Source: an uncultured Eubacteriales bacterium | GTDB lineage: Bacteria; Bacillota; Clostridia; UMGS1883; UMGS1540 | DNA length: 11,927 bases | Reading direction: 5' to 3' | Assembly (NCBI GenBank): GCA_900552775.1 | Contig: USAP01000039.1 | Location: 1 to 11,927 of the forward strand | Part shown: one piece after another, positions 7,245-11,927 of the stretch | Layout: the number at the start of each line of letters is the position of its first letter | Numbering within the stretch: the stretch's first letter is position 1 | Program-made: the position numbers and the translations under genes | The notes under the pieces: model-generated | Database searches by the model: none | The model's input: the letters and a program-made list of their open reading frames with translations, nothing else | What the model was told of the DNA's origin: nothing

Positions 7245-8675
7245 TTACACGTTCAATTCAGCCGTAGCTTCAATTTCGTTTTTATATTTTTCAAGCGTCG
7301 GACGAACCGTTTCTCTCAAATATTCCATAGTCTGCGCAGGTGCTCTTCCGACATAGTCGGCAGGATTCATAATGCCTTGCAGCTCATCCAACGAAAGTCC
7401 GAACGACGGATCGTCCGCAATTCTCTGCAACAGGTCGCACTCACCGCCCTGTTCTTTTACAACAGCTCCGGCAGCCATTGAATGTCTGCGGATTTTCTCA
7501 TGCAGTTCCTGTCTGTCTCCGCCTTTAAGCACAGCGTTCATCATAATATTTTCTGTTGCCATAAACGGAAGCTCGCGCATAATTCTTTGGTGAATAACTT
7601 TGTCATATACTACAAGTCCCGAAGCAACGTTCAAATAAATTTTCAGAACCGCATCAACTGCCAAAAAGCTTTCAGGCACACATATACGTTTATTTGCGGA
7701 GTCATCAAGTGTTCTCTCAAACCACTGTGTGGAAGCTGTAATTGCCGGATTCAGCGCACTTGAGATAACATAACGCGAAAGCGAACAAATTCTTTCGCTT
7801 CTCATCGGGTTTCTTTTATATGCCATTGCTGAAGAGCCTATTTGATTTTTTTCAAACGGTTCCTCAATTTCTTTAAGATTCTGAAGAAGTCTTAAGTCGT
7901 TTCCGAACTTGTATGCAGACTGTGCAATTGAACTCAGAACATTTAAAACGCGTGAATCAAGCTTACGCGGATATGTTTGTCCGGAAACGGCAAAAGCCGA
8001 ATCAAAGCCCATTTTTTCAGCAATTTTTTTATCAAGCATTTTTACCTTTTCGTTATCTCCGCGGAAAAGTTCCAAAAAGCTTGCCTGCGTTCCGGTTGTT
8101 CCCTTTGAGCCGAGAGGTTTAATGGCCCTTAACACATCGTCAATTTCATCAAGATCCATCATAAGATCCTGAATCCAAAGACACGCGCGTTTGCCGACCG
8201 TTGTCAGCTGAGCCGGCTGAAAATGCGTAAATCCCATCGTAGGCAGATCTTTATACTTTTCCGCAAAATCAGCCAATGCGGCAATTACACTCACAAGACG
8301 CTTTCTGACCAGAATCAGCGCTTCATGCATCAAAATTATATCGGTATTGTCACCGACATAGCAGCTTGTTGCTCCCAAATGAATTATGGGTTTTGCTTTC
8401 GGGCACTGAACCCCATACGCATAGACATGTGACATAACATCATGTCTTACAAGCTTTTCACGTTCTCGTGCCACGTCAAAATTAATGTCATCTTTATATT
8501 TCCTGAGTTCTTCAATCTGCTCTTCGGAAATGGGAAGTCCCAGTTCCTTTTCCGCCTCTGCAAGAGCAATCCAAAGTTTTCTCCATGTTTTAAACTTTTT
8601 ATCGGGAGAAAAAATATACTGCATCTCGGCGCTTGCATATCTTGAATTTAACGGCGTTTCATAAGTATTGTGCAT
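7245..8675 (-). CDS. purB: Adenylosuccinate lyase, long eukaryote-like type
   Basis: PurB removes fumarate from SAICAR and from adenylosuccinate, acting twice in purine synthesis on the way to IMP and AMP. It is a homotetrameric fumarase/aspartase-superfamily enzyme. The 476-residue product has RHDVMSH at 77-83, HLGATSCYVGDNTD from 99, GFTHFQPAQ with catalytic His151, and the signature loop SSAMAYKRNPMRSE with the catalytic serine within 281-282. It is longer than the roughly 430-residue PurB of Bacillus. From memory, many stretches read almost as in animal adenylosuccinate lyase (SRYAS near the N-terminus, KGTTGTQASFL, QWFERTLDDSAN, ELPFMATENI). I chose the ATG at 8673-8675 because GGAG (8682-8685) lies 6 nt upstream; the in-frame TTG at 8685-8687 overlaps that site. 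It starts 14 nt after gatB. No purine riboswitch or other pur gene is in the window. Confidence 0.96.
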   Translation of the reverse strand: MHNTYETPLNSRYASAEMQYIFSPDKKFKTWRKLWIALAEAEKELGLPISEEQIEELRKYKDDINFDVAREREKLVRHDVMSHVYAYGVQCPKAKPIIHLGATSCYVGDNTDIILMHEALILVRKRLVSVIAALADFAEKYKDLPTMGFTHFQPAQLTTVGKRACLWIQDLMMDLDEIDDVLRAIKPLGSKGTTGTQASFLELFRGDNEKVKMLDKKIAEKMGFDSAFAVSGQTYPRKLDSRVLNVLSSIAQSAYKFGNDLRLLQNLKEIEEPFEKNQIGSSAMAYKRNPMRSERICSLSRYVISSALNPAITASTQWFERTLDDSANKRICVPESFLAVDAVLKIYLNVASGLVVYDKVIHQRIMRELPFMATENIMMNAVLKGGDRQELHEKIRRHSMAAGAVVKEQGGECDLLQRIADDPSFGLSLDELQGIMNPADYVGRAPAQTMEYLRETVRPTLEKYKNEIEATAELNV

Positions 8676-8681
8676 GTTTTT

Positions 8682-8685
8682 CTCC
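8682..8685 (-). promoter_or_regulatory. purB ribosome binding site
   Basis: GGAG on the minus strand, 6 nt before the ATG at 8673-8675, lies in the 14-nt gap after gatB. It rules against the four-codon-longer TTG start, whose last base is part of this site. Confidence 0.75.
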
Positions 8686-8689
8686 AATC

Positions 8690-10123
8690 TTACATTTTGG
8701 GTAAAATTTCATTTAAAAGCTTATTTATCATTGCGGGATTAGCCTTGCCTTTTGAAGCACGCATTATCTGCCCTGTAAGGAATCCCATTGCCTGCTTTTT
8801 GCCGGCTTTGAAATCCTCAATTGCTTTCGGGTTAGCTGCTATAACTTCTTCAACCATTTTTGTTATGGCACCCTCATCATTTATCTGAACAAGACCTTTT
8901 TCTTCGACAATTTGAGTCGGCGCTTTTGTTTCATCAAACATTACGGGCAAAACTTTCTTGGCAATTGTACCGCTTATTGTTCCCTTATCTATAAGCGAGA
9001 TGAGTTCGGCAAGTTCTTTGCCGCCGAACGGAATCTCTTCGGGCTCAATCTGACGTTCATTCAAAATCTTTGAAATGTCACCCAAAATCCAGTTCGCACT
9101 TTCCTTTGCCGGCGCTCCGGCTTCGATAGCCGCATCAAGCAAATCCGAAAGTCCTTTTGCAGCACTTATAAGATTTGCATCATACTCGGGAAGACCGAGT
9201 TTTTCCGTATATCTTTTGAATTTCTCACGTGGAAGCTCAGGCAGAGACTCGCGGACTCTTTCAATCCATTCGTCGGAAATAATTATGGGCATTAAGTCCG
9301 GCTCCGGGAAATAACGGTAATCCTGTGCTTCTTCTTTTGTTCTCATTATGGTAGAAACACCCTTGACATCATCCCAGCGTCTTGTTTCCTGTTCAACCGT
9401 GCCGCCTGATTCCAAAAGTGCGATCTGACGTTTCTGCTCATACTGCATGCAGCGGTATGCAGCGGAAAAAGAGTTTACATTTTTATGCTCGCTTCTAATT
9501 CCGAACTCTTTTTGTCCTTCGGGACGGATAGAGAGGTTTATATCGCATCTTAAAGAGCCTTCCTGCATTTTGCAGTCGGAAACACCTACGCATTTTAAAA
9601 TTGCGCGAACCGATTCCAAAAATGCCAGAGCCTCCTCGGGCGAGCTCATATCAGGTTCCGATACAATTTCTATAAGCGGAACGCCGCCGCGGTTATAGTC
9701 AACACGTGAAAAATTACCGTATTCCGCATGCACGAGTTTTCCGGCATCTTCTTCAATATGTATACGTGTAAGACCTATTTTCTTTATGCCGTTTTCCGTT
9801 TCTATCGGCACATAGCCGTTTTTGCATATAGGCAAATCAAACTGCGAAATCTGATAAGCCTTTGGAAGATCGGGATAAAAATAATTTTTTCTGTCCTGCT
9901 TGGAAAAATGAGAAATTTCACAATTCATTGCAAGACCGGCTTTCATGCAATACTCCACTACCTTCTTGTTAAGCACCGGAAGTACGCCCGGCAGTCCTAT
10001 GCATACGGGACAGCATCGAGTATTTTCATCTCCGCCGAATTCGTTAGCGCAGCTGCAATAAATTTTTGTGTTTGTTGCAAGCTCCGAATGTATTTCAAGA
10101 CCTATGACGGTTTCATATTTCAT
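8690..10123 (-). CDS. gatB: Asp-tRNA(Asn)/Glu-tRNA(Gln) amidotransferase subunit B
   Basis: GatB is the tRNA-binding kinase and transamidase subunit of the GatCAB complex: it phosphorylates the glutamate or aspartate on misacylated tRNA and amidates it with ammonia channelled from GatA. The 477 residues are full length. The N-terminal cradle domain begins with VIGLEIHSEL (6-15), containing metal-site Glu10 and His12. It is followed by the cysteine pattern CSC at 23-25 and CCPVC at 37-41 that can form a zinc site, and then SKQDRKNYFYPDLPKAYQIS. The C-terminus holds the GatB/YqeY tail domain ending near FLTGQIMRASKGKANPAMIN. The ATG shares its A with the gatA TAA stop, and the GGAGGTG ribosome binding site (10131-10137) is inside the gatA coding region, so translation of the two subunits is likely coupled. 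Confidence 0.98.
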   Translation of the reverse strand: MKYETVIGLEIHSELATNTKIYCSCANEFGGDENTRCCPVCIGLPGVLPVLNKKVVEYCMKAGLAMNCEISHFSKQDRKNYFYPDLPKAYQISQFDLPICKNGYVPIETENGIKKIGLTRIHIEEDAGKLVHAEYGNFSRVDYNRGGVPLIEIVSEPDMSSPEEALAFLESVRAILKCVGVSDCKMQEGSLRCDINLSIRPEGQKEFGIRSEHKNVNSFSAAYRCMQYEQKRQIALLESGGTVEQETRRWDDVKGVSTIMRTKEEAQDYRYFPEPDLMPIIISDEWIERVRESLPELPREKFKRYTEKLGLPEYDANLISAAKGLSDLLDAAIEAGAPAKESANWILGDISKILNERQIEPEEIPFGGKELAELISLIDKGTISGTIAKKVLPVMFDETKAPTQIVEEKGLVQINDEGAITKMVEEVIAANPKAIEDFKAGKKQAMGFLTGQIMRASKGKANPAMINKLLNEILPKM

Positions 10124-11592
10124 TATTCTGCACCTCCGAGTACGGGTTTAATTTTTGTATATCCGCTGTCGCTTTCAAGCGCATGAGCCGCATGCATAAC
10201 AGCCGCATCGCCCATTGCCTTTCCGATAATCTGAACACCTATGGGAAGTCCTTTGCTGTCTGTTCCGAAAGGAAGTGACATTGCCGGCAAACCTGCTATG
10301 TTAATGGAAACGGTACAGATATCAGCCGCATACATCGTAAGAGGATCATCACTTTTCTCTCCGAATTTCCAAGCCGTATCCGGCGATGTCGGAGCAAGCA
10401 AAACATCATATTTTTCAAAAGCCGCGTTAAAATCATCTCTGATAAGAGTTCTTACCTGCTGTGCTTTCTTATAATATGCATCGTAATATCCTGAGCTCAA
10501 AACAAATGTTCCAAGCATAATACGTCTTTTAACTTCGTCTCCGAATCCTTCACTTCTCGTTTTGAAATATACATCGTCAAGTTCATTGCAGTCTTTGGCG
10601 CGGTATCCGAAACGTATACCGTCATAACGCGCAAGGTTTGAGCTCGCTTCGGCAGACGAAATCATGTAATAAGTTGGAAGCGCATACTGCATCATTGAAA
10701 GGGAGCACTCGGAAACCTCCGCACCCATTGCCTCATACATTTTGGCAGCTTTTAAAACCGCTTCGCGCACTTCGGGTTTTATACCTTCTCCTATATATTC
10801 TTTGGGAATACCGATTTTAAGACCTTTTACATCGCCTGTAAGTGCTTTTGTAAAATCTTCATAACCTACGGGAAGAGACGTTGAGTCTCTTTCATCATGA
10901 CCGGCAATCGAATTCATAACAAGAGCGCAGTCGCGCACATCCTTTGTAAACGTGCCTATCTGATCAAGCGAGGAAGCAAATGCAACAAGACCGAATCTTG
11001 AAACTCTGCCGTATGTAGGCTTAAAGCCGACAACACCGCACAAAGATGCGGGCTGACGAATAGAACCGCCCGTATCGCTTCCCAAGGCAAACACGGCTTC
11101 GTCCGCAGATACAACGGCAGCACTGCCGCCGGACGAACCGCCCGGAACACATTCTGTGTTAAACGGGTTTTTTGTTTTCTTAAAACGGGAATTTTCTGTA
11201 GAAGAACCCATTGCGAATTCATCCATATTGGTTTTCCCGACCATAATGCTGTCAGCAAGCTTTTCAGCAACCGTAGCATTATACGGCGGTTTGAAATTAT
11301 AAAGCATTTTTGATGCACATGTTGTCTGAACATCTTTTGTACAAATGTTATCTTTGATTCCGACAGGTATTCCCGCAAGAGGCGAAAGTTCCTCCCCTGA
11401 AGCAATTTTCTTGTCTATCTCCTCAGCGTGTTTTAATGCGTCTTCATGAAAAACGGCGAGATATCCGTCCACCATGTTTTCAACTTTATCAATTCTGTCA
11501 AGCTGACTTTTTGTAAGTTCTGCCGCCGAGATTTCTTTTTTCGCAAGCATGTCGGAAAGTTCATGTGCGGTAAGTTTAAAAAGATTATCCAT
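10123..11592 (-). CDS. gatA: Asp-tRNA(Asn)/Glu-tRNA(Gln) amidotransferase subunit A
   Basis: GatA is the glutaminase subunit of GatCAB, releasing ammonia from glutamine for the transamidation done by GatB. The 489-residue protein belongs to the amidase-signature family. The Ser-cisSer-Lys triad can be placed at Lys80 (GIPVGIKDN), Ser153 ([10 protein letters not shown]) and Ser177 ([11 protein letters not shown]), followed by [17 protein letters not shown]-terminal [10 protein letters not shown] and LPAMSLPFG segments are typical of GatA. The ATG follows an AGGAGG site (11598-11603) by 5 nt. It begins 12 nt after gatC and overlaps gatB by 1 nt. The complete gatCAB set implies that this organism makes Gln-tRNA and/or Asn-tRNA by the indirect route. 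Which tRNA is served depends on which of GlnRS and AsnRS is missing from the genome, and that cannot be seen here. Confidence 0.98.
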   Translation of the reverse strand: MDNLFKLTAHELSDMLAKKEISAAELTKSQLDRIDKVENMVDGYLAVFHEDALKHAEEIDKKIASGEELSPLAGIPVGIKDNICTKDVQTTCASKMLYNFKPPYNATVAEKLADSIMVGKTNMDEFAMGSSTENSRFKKTKNPFNTECVPGGSSGGSAAVVSADEAVFALGSDTGGSIRQPASLCGVVGFKPTYGRVSRFGLVAFASSLDQIGTFTKDVRDCALVMNSIAGHDERDSTSLPVGYEDFTKALTGDVKGLKIGIPKEYIGEGIKPEVREAVLKAAKMYEAMGAEVSECSLSMMQYALPTYYMISSAEASSNLARYDGIRFGYRAKDCNELDDVYFKTRSEGFGDEVKRRIMLGTFVLSSGYYDAYYKKAQQVRTLIRDDFNAAFEKYDVLLAPTSPDTAWKFGEKSDDPLTMYAADICTVSINIAGLPAMSLPFGTDSKGLPIGVQIIGKAMGDAAVMHAAHALESDSGYTKIKPVLGGAE

Positions 11593-11604
11593 AACGTCCT
11601 CCTA

Positions 11605-11892
11605 TTATTCAACTGTTTTCGGGACAAGGAAACAGCTTTCGTCTGCTTCCGCCGCATTTTTAAGTATTTCCGCCGTCGGATATGAAGGCTTTGCCACATC
11701 TTCGCGGAACACATTTGAGCTTGTCCCCACATGCATAGTCGGAGAAATATTTGAAACATCAAGCTCTGAAAGCTTTTGAGCGAAATCCAATATTCCGCTC
11801 ATTTCTCCCGATAAACGGGATTTTTCTTCATCAGAAAGATTTAGTCTTGCAAGCTTTGCAAGGTGCTCAATCTCTTTTATTGTAATACCCAT
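11605..11892 (-). CDS. gatC: Asp-tRNA(Asn)/Glu-tRNA(Gln) amidotransferase subunit C
   Basis: GatC is the small subunit that wraps around the GatA-GatB interface and stabilises the complex. The 95-residue protein is full length: the N-terminal helix region ITIKEIEHLAKLARLNLSDEE, a central PTMHV segment, the conserved FREDVAKPS stretch that contacts the other subunits, and a C-terminal FLVPKTVE. The ATG at 11890-11892 is preceded by GGAGG (11898-11902) with a 5-nt spacer. It is the first gene of the gat set in the window. Only 35 bases lie upstream, so I cannot tell whether an operon promoter or another gene precedes it. Confidence 0.97.
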   Translation of the reverse strand: MGITIKEIEHLAKLARLNLSDEEKSRLSGEMSGILDFAQKLSELDVSNISPTMHVGTSSNVFREDVAKPSYPTAEILKNAAEADESCFLVPKTVE

Positions 11893-11927
11893 ATTAACCT
11901 CCGTTAAAATTATACTTATTTTATTAT

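Larger units (their letters stand above)
79..11892 (-). other. Ten-gene co-directional block, candidate operon
   Basis: Transcription order is gatC, gatA, gatB, purB, kdgK-like, valS, folC, murI, birA, tetR. Intergenic distances are 12, -1, 14, 30, 21, 10, -4, 24 and 20 nt. None of the gaps can hold a normal intrinsic terminator, and I see no hairpin plus T-run in any of them. Promoters inside the preceding coding regions are possible and could split the block functionally. Co-transcription is inferred from spacing only. Confidence 0.6.

Noticed and set aside
8685..8687. TTG as the purB start, four codons longer
   Set aside because: The codon overlaps the GGAG ribosome binding site, and the ATG 6 nt downstream of that site is a much better start.
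11909..11914. Perfect TATAAT on the minus strand upstream of gatC
   Set aside because: If used as a -10, the transcript would start on the gatC ribosome binding site, leaving almost no leader. The -35 position falls outside the window, so it cannot be evaluated; AT-rich chance is the simpler explanation.
1..11927. Searched by eye for CRISPR repeats, tRNA or rRNA genes, insertion sequences, riboswitch or T-box leaders and phage genes
   Set aside because: None is supportable. Nearly the whole window is occupied by ten intact housekeeping-type genes, and the gaps are too short for structured leaders.

Overview
The window is a compact, AT-rich stretch of bacterial chromosome. All ten recognisable genes lie on the minus strand, so transcription runs from the right edge to the left edge. 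The gene content points to a low-GC Gram-positive, most likely a member of the Clostridia: a gatCAB amidotransferase set, a valS-folC pair followed by murI and birA, strong GGAGG-type ribosome binding sites, and non-AUG starts. No species can be named from the sequence alone.

In transcription order, the right third (11892 to 8690) is gatC-gatA-gatB, the three subunits of the tRNA-dependent amidotransferase that makes Gln-tRNA(Gln) and/or Asn-tRNA(Asn). Next come purB (adenylosuccinate lyase of the long, eukaryote-like type) and a PfkB-family sugar kinase that looks like 2-keto-3-deoxygluconate kinase. The left half is valS (valyl-tRNA synthetase), folC (folylpolyglutamate synthase), murI (glutamate racemase), birA (biotin-protein ligase without a DNA-binding domain) and a TetR-family regulator. 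Gaps between genes are 30 nt or less. Two junctions overlap (gatA/gatB by 1 nt, folC/murI by 4 nt), and I see no terminator or internal promoter, so the set may be one long transcription unit or several overlapping ones. There is no gene-free stretch above 300 bases; the only unassigned DNA is 1-78 and the last 35 bases.

The genes cover general growth functions: charging and correcting tRNA, making purines and folates, supplying D-glutamate for peptidoglycan, and biotinylating carboxylases. The sugar kinase and the TetR regulator do not fit that theme.

I found no undescribed multi-gene system. The most interesting part is the left edge. Just after the tetR stop codon there is a near-consensus sigma-A promoter pointing out of the window (TTGACA, 17 nt, TATTAT, with an extended -10 TG). 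Inverted repeats cover or flank it, which suggests that the TetR protein controls the next gene, beyond the edge. Three start codons (valS GTG, folC TTG, purB ATG) are placed inside the longest open frames because ribosome-binding-site spacing and family N-termini favour them.
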